The position numbers and the translations under genes were made by a program. The notes under the pieces are model-generated. The model was not told where the DNA came from, did no database searches, and saw nothing but the letters and a program-made list of their open reading frames with translations. Of a stretch of 64,000 nucleotides of DNA, positions 34,881 through 45,557 are shown one piece after another. The DNA comes from Schistocerca nitens. Lineage: Eukaryota > Arthropoda > Insecta > Orthoptera > Acrididae. Numbering within the stretch: position 1 is the stretch's first letter; each line of letters opens with the position of its first letter. The stretch spans positions 480,169,376 through 480,233,375 of the forward strand of contig NC_064619.1 of assembly GCF_023898315.1 (NCBI RefSeq). The letters run 5' to 3'.

Positions 34881-36139
34881 CCACATCTTAATAAACATGC
34901 CACAATCACTTACGTGTGTGATCGTTCCTCCCCTTTCTCTGCATCCACACCACATTCTGACTGCTTACAGCGCCATATTTTCATCTGGTGGCACAAAGTA
35001 GAATTACAAATTTTTTTAGGATACTCCGATAGCGAATCGATTACTTAACATATCTACGATGTTTCAGCGTTCTGGAATGTATACAGCCCGCATTGCATCA
35101 CTCGGAACACCGTCATTTTAAATATAACCACTCGTTATAATAGCACAGATTTCCATGTGCCCAACTTTTCGACTGCACCGTATTAGTGCTTTATGAAGCT
35201 GTATCGCTCGGACTCCCTGTACTTTTGTGCTGCGTATTGTTACGTTTAATTATGACACTGCTGTGATACACCTTCTCGTCCCAGACTGATAACTGAATTG
35301 TACATTTTAATACAATACGTCCTAAACAGGCGGACTATAATTAGGAATACAGTAAGGTAACGCAGGGTCCCTCGGGCAGCAGACTGCAAAAAGCCGTCTC
35401 TGCTTGTGTAGCGTGCGCACACGGGCACCCGTTTGGGACAAAGAGTGCTGCCAACACTGCGGAACACGAATTCCTTGCGGCTAAGCTCTGTGAAACAAAA
35501 GCGGCCGGAGCGCACCTCTCTGCGCGCTCATTGCGGCCACCTTGTGGGGAAAATTACGTGCGAACATTGGAAGTTTATTCTTCCGGATAAAGCTCTGCAG
35601 CGATGCTGTTTACATATGCCGTGGCGTTTAGGCGACAAATGTTCATGTGGAGAGGTGTCCGCCTCTAGGCGCCACGCTATTTCCAGACAGCTGTAAAGCC
35701 TTTGCTTCCAGCTGGACGCATTACACGGCGCCGTGAATCAACGTGACAGCTCGTGCCCCGAGTAAACATGCTCGTTTATTTTTTCGCGTTAGCTCTCCGA
35801 GAAACGGCGCTTGCAGCCGGCGAACTCACAAAGCGTTCGGCTTCAAAGCACAATTAGTTCGTACAGAGAATCCCACCTTGCTTCAGCAAGCCTACGTGAG
35901 CAATACGTCAAAGCAGCTTCACTGAGAAATCGTGGCTCGTGACCTGCTAGCGTGTGAGCGCGTCTCGCAGTGTAGACTTGGGGGTCATCACATTTCCTGC
36001 TGTAGTCACTCTCTAGAAGACTTTGCTGCACACCTCTGCGAGGAGTCTCCTCTGTTTCCGCTGTAAATCATAAAGTACATTTTGAATATTTCGTCCGTAA
36101 GGGACAGCATTATTAGGACTCCGGCTGTTGACAAATATA
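34881..36139. other. Intergenic stretch, no gene seen
   Basis: A mildly GC-richer patch at 35390-35800 has short overlapping open frames on both strands (35246-35515, 35433-35696, 35743-35925), none with a domain. Nothing else recognised. Confidence 0.4.
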
Positions 36140-36405
36140 AATCAAACAGTTTCTGCACCAGTCACTTATTTTGCAACTTAAATTTTCGATTGTTCACCCA
36201 TGTGCCTTTTCTAAACAAACAATTTTTGTCATTAGCAAAGGACGCAAAATAACCTACACTTCCCATGCTCTGCGACTGTGAAGAGACGTCTGTAATACCA
36301 GTCACATAAAAAACAATTCTCCATCTGAAGATGATGTAGTGAACCATCGAAAAACATAGTGCCTAAGTAAACTAGTCACTGATGCAGAAACTGTTTTATT
36401 TGTAA
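36140..36405. repeat. Possible small MITE with about 20-bp inverted ends
   Basis: AAACAGTTTCTGCACCAGTCAC near 36147 is nearly complementary to GTCACTGATGCAGAAACTGTTT near 36375, about 230 bp apart. No TSD was found, so this could also be an isolated inverted repeat. Confidence 0.4.
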
Positions 36406-36937
36406 GTAGATTTTGAAAATGTGAAGTATTTACCTTGGTTGTCTCAAACATATCCCGAACGATAGAGTATATAAAGGTATCGCTTCCTTAATTTCTAACA
36501 GATAATGTGTAATGTGGCGAGTTCTGTGACGAACACTAGTAATTATTAAAGTTGAAATACATACTTTCTTGTGAGATTGAAATGAATATTCAAAAAATAT
36601 TTTTTCAGGGATTAACAAATAGTAGCTGCTTGTCTAGTCTTCGCACTAATTATCTACGGCCGCTCGATTTTTCTTGCAGAACTGGAATGAATTACACACG
36701 CAAACCTTCTTCATGAATCAGTCTATCTTTTAGTGAAAACAGTGCCAACATTCCTACAGTAGTTCCTAAGATTAGCCGTTACAAACACACAGAAAAAATG
36801 CAGCGGGGAACTTCAGTTTAGTAATGTGTATAGCTACAGCGATAATAACCAGTGTCACGCTGTCAGAAGAGGTTCTACAAAACAATTCAGATCAAATTCA
36901 CTGCCCACCATTTTAATGAAAGCAATAATAATAATAA
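36406..36937. other. Intergenic stretch, no gene seen
   Basis: AT-rich, with a short ATA/ATA trinucleotide run at 36924-36937 where the mariner inserted. Confidence 0.4.
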
Positions 36938-37205
36938 TACGAGGGTCATTCGAAAAGTAAAGAACGTTTTGTTTGACACGTGAGTGCGTCCCCCCCCCAA
37001 CGACCACTGCTGATCGACCACTGACCTTTGTACCCATCTGCTTCAGTTTGGCTGCAGGTACGATCTAGTACGGTTGTTTACTGATTAGCTGTGCGACTTT
37101 AAAATGTGTGAGAAAACTATCGATTCTAATAACTGTGAGGGAGGTGTGCAGTGTTATCCACTTTTTAAAAGCGTAAAAGTCTGACCCATCGAAATTTACA
37201 CAAAG

Positions 37206-38413
37206 ATAAAATCTCCTTCATCATAACCAACATGGATTCCGCAAACAGAGATCATGTGAAACTCAGCTCGCCCTATTTGTCCAAGAAATTCACAGTGCCG
37301 TAGACACTGGCGAGCAGATTGATGCCGTATTCCTGGACGTCAGGAAGGCATTTGATACGGTTCCGCACTTACGTTTAGTGAAAAAAATACGAGCTTACGG
37401 AATATCGGACCAGGTTTGTGATTGGATTCAGGATTTCCTGGAAGAAAGAACACAACATGTCATTCTTAACGGTTCAAAATCTGCAGATGTAGAGGTAATT
37501 TCGGGAGTACCGCAAGGAAGCGTGATAGGACCTTTATTGTTTACAATATACATAAATGACTTAGTTGACAACATCGGTAGCTCCGTGAGGCTATTTGCAG
37601 ATGACACGGTTGTCTACAAGAAAGTAGCAACATCAGAAGACTCGTACGTACTCCAGGAAGACCTGCAGAGGATTAATGAATGGTGCGACAGCTGGCAGCT
37701 TTCCCTAAACGTAGATAAATGTAATATAATGCGCATACATAGGGGCAGAAATCCATTCCAGTACGATTATGCCATAGGTGGTAAATCATTGGAAGCGGTA
37801 ACGACCGTAAAATAGTTAGGAGTTACTATCCGGAGCGATCTGAAGTGGAATGATCACATAAAACAAATAGTGGGAAAAGCAGGCGCCAGGTTGAGATTCA
37901 TAGGAAGAATTCTAAGAAAATGTGACTCATCGACGAAAGAAGTAGCTTACAAAACGCTTGTTCGTCCGATTCTTGAGTATTGCTCATCAGTATGGGACCC
38001 TTACCAGGTTGGATTAATAGAAGAGATAGACATGATCCAGCGAAAAGCAGCGCGATTCGTCATGGGGACATTTAGTCGGCGCGAGAGCGTTACGGAGATG
38101 CTGAACAAGCTCCAGTGGCGGACACTTCAAGAAAGGCGTTACGCAATACGGAGAGGTTTATTATCGAAATTACGAGAGAGCACATTCCGGGAAGAGATGG
38201 GCAACATATTACTACCGCCCACATATATCTCGCGTAATGATCACAACGAAAAGATCCGAGAAATTAGAGCAAATACGGAGACTTACAAGCAGTCGTTCTT
38301 CCCACGCACAATTCGTGAATGGAACAGGGAAGGGGGGAGCAGATAGTGGTACAATAAGTACCCTCCGCCACACACCGTAAGGTGGCTCGCGGAGTATAGA
38401 TGTAGATGTAGAA
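37206..38413 (+). mobile_element. Non-LTR retrotransposon, family C, best-preserved copy
   Basis: A 5'-truncated copy lies within the mariner element. It starts just upstream of the NQHGFRKQRSCE motif and ends in the family's 3' hexamer tail (TATAGATGTAGATGTAGA at 38395-38412). A short AAGAT occurs on both sides (37203-37207 and 38416-38420) and may be the target duplication, though five bases could be chance. It lacks the endonuclease and the first RT motifs and cannot move by itself. Confidence 0.85.
37225..38346 (+). pseudogene. Family C reverse transcriptase, one in-frame stop
   Basis: The reading frame is open for about 370 codons except for TAG at 37813-37815, where the family has tyrosine in a YLGVTI motif. 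Motifs in order are QHGFRKQRSCETQLALF, the catalytic VFLDVRKAFDT, GVPQGSVIGPLLFTIYIN, the catalytic RLFADDTVVYK, NEWCDSWQLSLN, RPILEYCSSVWDP, IQRKAARFVMG and the C-terminal SRNDHNEKIREIRANTE, which ends at TAG 38344-38346. Both aspartates of the FADD box are intact. Such preservation with a single nonsense change points to recent insertion. The start is simply the 5' truncation point; the first usable ATG is at 37378. Confidence 0.85.
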
Positions 38414-39222
38414 ATAAGATTTACTTTACTGTGATGAACGAAGTTTCAGTTCGAAAGTGGTGCATCGTGTTTAGCGCCAGACGGAAGAATGTTCACGACG
38501 AAGATTGTTCCGAGCCGGTACACTGTGGTAATTGATGGAGTCAAAAGCAACGACTGAAACATAAATCCAAGAAGATAGGCGTTTCACAACTACTGGACTG
38601 CACTCACTTTTTCCAGACTTCTCAAGAACTGTGTTGCACCGGATTGTTAGCGCAGATATTGGCTATAAAAAGTGTGTGCCAGGTGGGTTCCTTGAATTTA
38701 GTCAGACGAACACACGCCAAACGAATGCCAACTGTATTGACATTTCTCAATCGCTATGACAGGATGGTGGCGAATTTTTAAATCACATAGTCTCTGGAGA
38801 TGAGACTTGGATATTACATTTCACACCAACAACAAAGCGCCTGTTAGTGGAATGTCAACATTCACAATCCCCAACGAAAGGAAAAAAGAAATATAAAGCG
38901 GGGAAGAATGTTAAGCAGGGTAGTCACCTTCCATCACGGTAACGCACGTCCATATGCAACGGGAGTGCCAGAGGACATACTACAACGCTTTCAGTGAGAA
39001 ATGTTTCGACATCCGGCATACAGTCCGGACTTTGCCCCAAGTGATTGTCAATTACTCGTCAAATTCCAAGATTTTTTGAGTACATAACGCTATAGAGGTG
39101 ATGCTGAACTTAAGGAAGCCGTTAATGGTATCAAATTGTATGTAAAATACAGTTGTGCTGAATTATGTCAAATAAACATACCTGGAGAAAAAAATTTCTT
39201 TCCTTTCTGATTGATCCTCGTA

Positions 39223-40432
39223 GTACACTATTTGACATTCTGGAGGTATCAGTGGTAAGATACAGGGAGCGATAGGCTATATACAACTTGTACAGAAACC
39301 AAACGGCTGTTAAAATGAGTGGAAGGGTGTGAAAGGGAAGCAATAGTAGAGGAGGGAATCATAGTGTTGTATCCTATCTCCGACGTTATTTAATCAGTGC
39401 ATTGAGTAAACAGCAAAGAAATCCAAAGAAGAATGTGGAAGAGGAATTATGAGGTTCGCCAACGATATTATAGTTCTGTCAGACACTAGGGAAGTGCAGT
39501 TGAAGGGAATGGACAGTCTTTTAAAAGTAGGATATAAGATGAACATTAACAGAAGCGAAACAGGGGTAGTGTAAAGTAGTCGAATTAAATCAGGCAATGC
39601 TGAAGGAGTTAGATTAGGAAAAGAGACACTAAAAGTAGCAGATGAGTTTTGCTATTTGGGCGATAAAGTACCTTAATGTTTCAGTGTGTATGAATTCCTA
39701 AGGGACCAAACTGCTGAGGTCATCGGTCCCCAGACTTACACACTATTTAAACTAACTTACGCTAACTTGTGCTAAGGACAACACATACAGATGCCCGAGG
39801 GAGGACTCGAACTTCCGCCAGGAGGGGTCGCGCAGTCCGTGACATGGTGCCTCTAACCGCGCGGCCACTCCGCAAGGCAATAAAGTACCTGATGATGGTC
39901 GAAGTAGATTGGAGATAAAATGTAGATTGGTAATGGCAAGAAAGTGTTTGTGAAGGAGAGAAATTTTTTGTCATCGATTTTAAATTTAAGTGTTAGGAAG
40001 CCTTTTTGAAGATAGTTGTCTGGAGTAGAGCGTTGTCCTGAAGTGAAACGTTGATGATAAGCAATTCAGACAAGAAGAGAATAGGAGCGTTTGAAATGTG
40101 ATGCTAGAGAAGAATGCTGACGATCACATCGGTAGATCGCATCACAAATGAGTCGGTACTGAACAGAATTAGGGAAATAGGAAATTTGTGTCATAAATTG
40201 ACGAAAAGAAGGGATCGGTTGGTAGGACAAATTCTGAGGCATCAAGGACTCGTCAGTTTAGCATTGGAGGTAAATGTGAGGGGGAGAGGAAGTTTGCAGA
40301 GGAAGACCAAGAAATTAATACAGTAAGCAGGTTGCAGTAGTTATTCGAAAATGAACACAATTCCGTAGGATAGAGTAACATGGAGAGCTGCACCAAACCA
40401 GTCTTCAGATTGAAGACCACAACGGTGTAATC
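39223..40432 (+). pseudogene. Non-LTR retrotransposon RT fragment, family E
   Basis: Broken plus-strand frames give LEVSVVRYRER and LYRNQTAV. A catalytic box RFANDIIVLSDTRE follows, in which the first of the paired aspartates is asparagine, then NINRSETGVV and DEFCYLGDKV. After a nested SINE come KKRIGAFEM, RRMLTI, RRDRLVGQILRHQGLV and a 3' end with CACCAAACCAGTCTTCAGAT and GAAGACCACAACG. It is a B-related family at protein level but has a different 3' terminus. The 5' end abuts the mariner right end. Confidence 0.75.
39674..39879 (-). repeat. tRNA-headed SINE (fourth type, diverged body X)
   Basis: The minus strand begins TTGCCTTGCGGAGTGGCCGC, has the B box AGTTCGAGTCC and CTCGGGCATCTG. The body is a diverged version of body X (TGTCCTTAG, GTTAGTTTAA, then GGGGACCGATGACCTCAGCA). 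The tail is TTAGGAATTCATACACACTG. The 11-bp TSD ATAAAGTACCT is exact (39663-39673 and 39880-39890). It sits inside family E. Confidence 0.9.
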
Positions 40433-40544
40433 AATTCACGACGAATCTTGTCTGTGTTATGTACTCGCTTAAAATTTGGTGCAGTAGAGCAGTCGTTTGA
40501 GGTAATGGGGGGCCAGTAGTTCGCAGATGTGTTACCTTGTTATT

Positions 40545-41045
40545 AGTTGATGAAGTTCCACATATGCTGAAATGACTGTAGTCATGGTATACCTCCTAAT
40601 ATGGCGTCGGACATCGTTTTGCCGGCGTAGTGCAGCAATTTGACGTGTCACGGCTTCAACAAGTCATTACAATTACCCTGCAGAATTATTGAGCCATGCT
40701 GCCTCTATAGCCGTCTATAATTGCGAAAGTGCTGCCGGTGCAGGATTTTGTGCGCGAACTGTCCTCTCGACTATGTCTCATAAATGTTCGATGGGATTCA
40801 TGTCTGTCTGGCCAAATCGTCCGCTCGAAATTGTCCGGAATGTTCCTCAAAACAATCAGGAACAACTGTGGCGTGTGACATGGCGCATTATCATTCATAA
40901 AAATTCCATCGTTGTTTGGAAACATTAAGACCCTGAATGGCTGCAAATGAACTGCAAGTAATCGAACCATTTCCATTGCCTCGTTGACTACTTGGCTCCA
41001 TGGTTTCGTGGCGCCTGCGCCACACTGGATCACTATCAATAGCTT
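40545..41045 (-). pseudogene. Tc1-like transposase C-terminal half, decayed
   Basis: The minus-strand frame 40686-41039 shows NNDGIFMNDNAPCHTPQLFL with the second catalytic aspartate, then IPDNFERTIWPDRHESHRT in place of the WPxxSPDxNPIEH block, so the final glutamate is lost to a frameshift. A terminal TPAKRCPTPY-like end follows near 40610. The family B copy begins immediately at 41046 and probably truncated it. Confidence 0.65.
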
Positions 41046-41758
41046 TTTGAGTCACGGTCTTCTGATTGATTTGATGCTGCTCGCCACGAATTCCTCTCCT
41101 GTGCCGACCTCTTCATACCGGAGTAGCACTTCCAAACAAATTCCTCTATTATTTGCTAGATGACTTCCTCTACAGTTTTTGCCTTCTACAGCTCCCTCTT
41201 GCACCGTCCAAGTAATTCCCTGATCTCTTAGAATATGTCTTAAAAGATGTCTCTTAAGAGATGTCCTATCCCATCTCCTTCTCAGTGTTTGCCACATATT
41301 TCCTCTCCGATTCTGCGCAGAACCTCCTCATTCCGTACATTATCAGCTCAACTAATTTTCAACATCCGTCTATAGCGGCACATCTCAAATGCTTCGATTC
41401 TCTTCTGTTCCGGTTTTCCCGCAGTCCATGTTTCACTACCATAGAATGCTGTACTCCAGACGTACATTCTCAGAAATTTCTTCCTCAAATTAAGGCCTAT
41501 GTTTGATACCAGTAAATTTCTCTCGGCCAGGAACACCCTTTTTGCCATTGCTAGTCTGCTTTCGACGTCCTTCTTGCTCCGTCCGTCATTGGTTAATCTA
41601 CTGCCTAGGTGGCAGAATTCTTTAACTTCATCTACTTCGTGACCATCAGTCTTTATGTTAAGTTTCTCGCTGTTCTCATTCCTGCTACTTCGCATTGTTT
41701 TCGTCTTTCTTCGATTTAATCTCGGTCCATAATCTGTACTTATTAGATTGTTGATTTC

Positions 41759-41891
41759 AAATGGCTCAAATGGCTCTGAGCACTTTGGGACTTAACATCT
41801 ATGGTCATCAGTCTCCTAGAACTTAGAACTACTTAAACCTAACTAACCTAAGGACATCACACAACACCCAGTCATCACGAGGCAGAGAAAG
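41759..41891 (-). repeat. 5'-truncated SINE (second head, body X)
   Basis: The copy keeps body X and only the end of the head (CTCTGCCTCGTGATGACTGG on the minus strand). Flanks GATTGTTGATTTC (41746-41758) and GATTGTTCATTTC (41892-41904) are a 13-bp TSD with one change. Family B copies without the SINE show the empty site. Confidence 0.9.
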
Positions 41892-43785
41892 GATTGTTCA
41901 TTTCATTCAACAGAGAATGTAATTCCTCTTCACTTTGACGAAGGATAGCAAAGTCATCAACGAATCGTATCATTGATATGCTTCCACTTTGATCTTTAAT
42001 ACCAATCCTGAACCTTCCTTTTATTTCCATAATTGCTTATTCGATGACAGATTGAACAGTAGGGGGGAAATACTACACCCCTGTCTTACACGCCTTTTAA
42101 TCCGAGCACTTCGTTCTTGGTCGTTGACTCATTATTACCTCTTGGTTGTTGTACTTATTGTACATTACCCGTCTCTCCCTATAGCCTACCCCTATTACAA
42201 TATCGAACGCTTACACCATTGTACATTGTAAAACGCTTTTTCCAAGTCGAAAAATTCTATTGAGATGTCTCGCATTTTCTTTAGTCTTGCTTGCATTATC
42301 AACAGCAACGTCACAATTGTCTCTTTGATGCATTTACCTTTTTTAAAGCCAAACTGATCATCATCTATCACATCCTCAATTTTCTTTTCCATTCTTCTGT
42401 ATGTTGTTCTTGTAAGAAACGTGGATGCATGAGCTGTTAAGCTGACTGTGCGGTAATTCACGCACTTGTCGACTCTTGCAGTCTTCGGAATTGTATGGAA
42501 ATTTTTCACGAAGTCAGATGGCATGTTGCCAGACTCATACATTCTACACACCAACGTGAATAGTCGTTCTGTGGCCACTTCCCCCAATGATTTTAGAAAT
42601 TTTAAGGTAATATTATTTATCTCTTCGGCCTTATTTGATCTTTAGCCCTCCAAAGATCTGATAAATTCTGTTTCTAATATAGCGTCCCCTACCCATTGCA
42701 TATCCACTTCTGTTTCTTCTTATATCGCATCAGACAATTGTTCCCCCTCATAGACGCTTCCAATATACTCTTCGCACCTATCCGCTCTCTCCTCTGCGTT
42801 TAGCAGTGGAATCCCTACTGCACTTTTAATGTTACTACCCCTGATACCATTCAAGATTGTTTTGACTTTTCTATATGCTGAGTCAGTACTTCTGAAAATT
42901 ATTTCCATTTCGAGTTCTTCACATTTTTCACGCAGCCTTTTCGTCTTAGCTTTCCTGCACTTCATGTTTATTTCATTCCTCAGAGACGTGTATTTCAGTA
43001 TTCCTGCATTTCCCTGTACAGTTTTGTACTTTCTTCTTTTGTCGATCAACTGAAGTATTTCTTATATTACCCATCGTTTCTTCGCAGTAACTTTTTTTGT
43101 ACCTATGATTTTCTTTTCAACTTCTGTGATTTCCCTTTACAGAGATGTCTATTCCTCTTCAACTGTACTGCCTACTGAGCTATTCCTTATTGCTGTATCT
43201 ATAGCCTCAGAGAACTTCAAGCTTATGTCGTCATTCATTAGTACTTAGAAATCCAATTTCTTTGCGTATTGATTCCTCTGACTAATCTCTTAAACTTCAG
43301 CCTGCTTTTCGTCACTACTACATTGTAATCTTAGTCTGTATCTGCTCCGGGATACGTGTTACAATCCAGTATCTGTTTTTGGAATCTCTGTTTGACCATG
43401 ATGTAATCTAACTGAAAACTTCCCATATTACCCGGCCTTTTCAAAGTATACCTCCTCCTCTTGTGATTCTTGAACAGAGTACTTTCTATTGCTAGCTGAA
43501 ACGTATTACAGAACTCAATTAGTCTTTGTCCTCTCTCATTCATTGTCCCAATCCCATAGTCTCCTGTATTTTCTTCTCCTTCCCCTACAACTGCATTCCA
43601 ATTCATCATGATTTTTAGATTTTTCATCTCCCTTAAGTACTGTATTAACCCTTCCGTATCCTCATACACTTTCTCTATGTCTTCATCTTCACCTTGCGAC
43701 GTCGTCATGTATACCTGAACTATCGTTGACCGTGTTGGTTTTCTGTCGATCCTGAGAAGAACAACATTATTACTGAACTGTTCAC

Positions 43786-43971
43786 CGGCCGGCGTGGGCA
43801 AGCTTTTCTAGGCGCTACAGTCTGGAACCGTGCGACCACTACGGTCGCAGGTTCGAATCCTGCCTCGTGCATGTGATGTCCTTAGGTTAGTTAGGTTTAA
43901 GTACTTCTAAGTTCTATGGGACTGATGACCTCAGAAGTTAAGTCCCATAGTGCTCAGAGCCATTTGAGCCA
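43786..43971 (+). repeat. tRNA-headed SINE (Leu/Ser-like head, body X)
   Basis: It starts CGGCCGGCGTGGGCAAGC, has the B box GGTTCGAATCC and body X with GGTTAGTTAGGTTTAAGTAC, and ends CAGAGCCATTTGAGCC. The TSD ACTGAACTGTTCAC (14 bp, exact) lies at 43772-43785 and 43972-43985. It sits in the endonuclease region of the family B copy. The A-box part is disturbed. Confidence 0.95.
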
Positions 43972-44135
43972 ACTGAACTGTTCACAGTAACAGTCTCTCT
44001 GCTCTACCTTCCCATTCATAACGAATCCTACTCCCGTTATAGCATTTCCCACTGCTGTTGATATTGACCTATTCTCACCTTACCAGAAATCGTTGTCTTC
44101 TTTCCATTTCGATTCACTGTCCTCTACTGTATCTA

Positions 44136-45557
44136 CACTCCTGGAAATGGAAAAAAGAACACATTGACACCGGTGTGTCAGACCCACCATACTTGCTCCG
44201 GACACTGCGAGAGGGCTGTACAAGCAATGATCACACGCACGGCACAGCGGACACACCAGGAACCGCGGTGTTGGCCGTCGAATGGCGCTAGCTGCGCAGC
44301 ATTTGTGCACCGCCGCCGTCAGTGTCAGCCAGTTTGCCGTGGCATACGGAGCTCCATCGCAGTCTTTAACACTGGTAGCATGCCGCGACAGCGTGGACGT
44401 GAACCGTATGTGCAGTTGACGGACTTTGAGCGAGGGCGTATAGTGGGCATGCGGGAGGCCGGGTGGACGTACCGCCGAATTGCTCAACACGTGGGGCGTG
44501 AGGTCTCCACAGTACATCGATGTTGTCGCCAGTGGTCGGCGGAAGGTGCACGTGCCCGTCGACCTGGGACCGGACCGCAGCGACGCACGGATGCACGCCA
44601 AGACCGTAGGATCCTACGCAGTGCCGTAGGGGACCGCACCGCCACTTCCCAGCAAATTAGGGACACTGTTGCTCCTGGGGTATCGGCGAGGACCATTTGC
44701 AACCGTCTCCATGAAGCTGGGCTACGGTCCCGCACACCGTTAGGCCGTCTTCCGCTCACGCCCCAACATCGTGCAGTCCGCCTCCAGTGGTGTCGCGACA
44801 GGCGTGAATGGAGGGGCGAATGGAGACGTGTCGTCTTCAGCGATGAGAGTCGCTTCTGCCTTGGTGCCAATGATGGTCGTATGCGTGTTTGGCGCCGTGC
44901 AGGTGAGCGCCACAATCAGGACTGCATACGACCGAGGCACACAGGGCCAACACCCGGCATCATGGTGTGGGGAGCGATCTCCTACACTGGCCGTACACCC
45001 CTGGTGATCGTCGAGGGGACACTGAATAGTGCACGGTACATCCAAACCGTCATCGAACCCATCGTTCTACCATTCCTAGACCGGCAAGGTAACTTGCTGT
45101 TCCAACAAGACAATGCACGTCCGCATGTATCCCGTGCCACCCAACGTGCTCTAGAAGGTGTAAGTCAACTACCCTGGCCAGCAAGATCTCCGGATTTGTC
45201 CCCCATTGAGCATGTTTGGGACTGGATGAAGCGTCGTCTCACGCGGTCTGCACGTCCAGCACGAACGCTGGTCCAACTGAGGCGCCAGGTGGAAATGGAA
45301 TGGCAAGCCGTTCCACAGGACTACATCCAGCATCTCTACGATCGTCTCCATGGGAGAATAGCAGCCTGCATTGCTGCGAAAGGTGGATATACACTGTACT
45401 AGTGCCGACATTGTGCATGGTCTGTTGCCAGTGTCTATGTGCCTGTGGTTCTGTCAGTGTGATCATGTGATGTATCTGACCCCAGGAATGTGTCAATAAA
45501 GTTTCCCCTTCCTGGGACAATGAATTCACGGTGTTCTTATTTCAATTTCCAGGAGTG
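44136..45557 (+). mobile_element. Complete Tc1-like DNA transposon
   Basis: Inverted ends CACTCCTGGAAATGGAAAAA and the complement of AATTTCCAGGAGTG (about 28 bp, few mismatches) flank 1422 bp containing one intact transposase. TA lies on both sides (44134-44135 and 45558-45559). The other family B copy shows the empty site ATATCTAGATTGAG at 31620-31633, so this is an insertion into the family B leader. With both ends and an uninterrupted gene it is the most likely element here to have moved recently. Confidence 0.95.
44380..45402 (+). CDS. Tc1-like transposase, intact
   Basis: The 340-residue protein (MPRQRGREPYV...) has the usual family length. An in-frame ATG 72 codons upstream at 44164 lies within 30 bases of the left terminus and is unlikely to be the start. 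The N-terminal part has two helix-turn-helix regions: about residues 12-55 (QLTDFERGRIVGMREAGWTY, IAQHVGREVSTVHRC) and about 75-120 (RRILRSAVGDRTATSQQIRD, SARTICNRLHEAGLRS). The catalytic DDE residues are Asp155 (FSDESRF), Asp244 (QQDNARPHV) and Glu277 (SPDLSPIEHVWDW). It would cut out the element and join it to TA sites in the nucleus. The catalytic Asp-Glu gap is 32 residues by my count, against 34 in classical Tc1. Codon use is GC-rich compared with its surroundings. Confidence 0.95.
   Translation: MPRQRGREPYVQLTDFERGRIVGMREAGWTYRRIAQHVGREVSTVHRCCRQWSAEGARARRPGTGPQRRTDARQDRRILRSAVGDRTATSQQIRDTVAPGVSARTICNRLHEAGLRSRTPLGRLPLTPQHRAVRLQWCRDRREWRGEWRRVVFSDESRFCLGANDGRMRVWRRAGERHNQDCIRPRHTGPTPGIMVWGAISYTGRTPLVIVEGTLNSARYIQTVIEPIVLPFLDRQGNLLFQQDNARPHVSRATQRALEGVSQLPWPARSPDLSPIEHVWDWMKRRLTRSARPARTLVQLRRQVEMEWQAVPQDYIQHLYDRLHGRIAACIAAKGGYTLY

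Larger units (their letters stand above)
36940..39220 (+). mobile_element. Mariner transposon split by a family C retrotransposon
   Basis: The left end CGAGGGTCATTCGAAAAGTA (after TA 36938-36939) and the right end (complement CGAGGATCAATCAGAAAGGA, before TA 39221-39222) are mariner-type inverted repeats. Transposase text starts before the insertion (VCSVIHFLKA, 37143-37173) and resumes after it. The later part has SVRKWC (38450), SGDETWILHFTP (38790-38830), a second box HHGNARPYA with G for the catalytic aspartate, and HPAYSPDFAPSDCQL, which fits DD34D mariners. Excluding the 1.2-kb insertion, about 1.07 kb remain, shorter than a full mariner, with several frameshifts. The copy is dead. Confidence 0.85.

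Noticed and set aside
44164-44379. Upstream in-frame ATG as the start of the Tc1-like transposase
   Set aside because: It would add 72 residues not typical of the family, and it starts within 30 bases of the transposon end.
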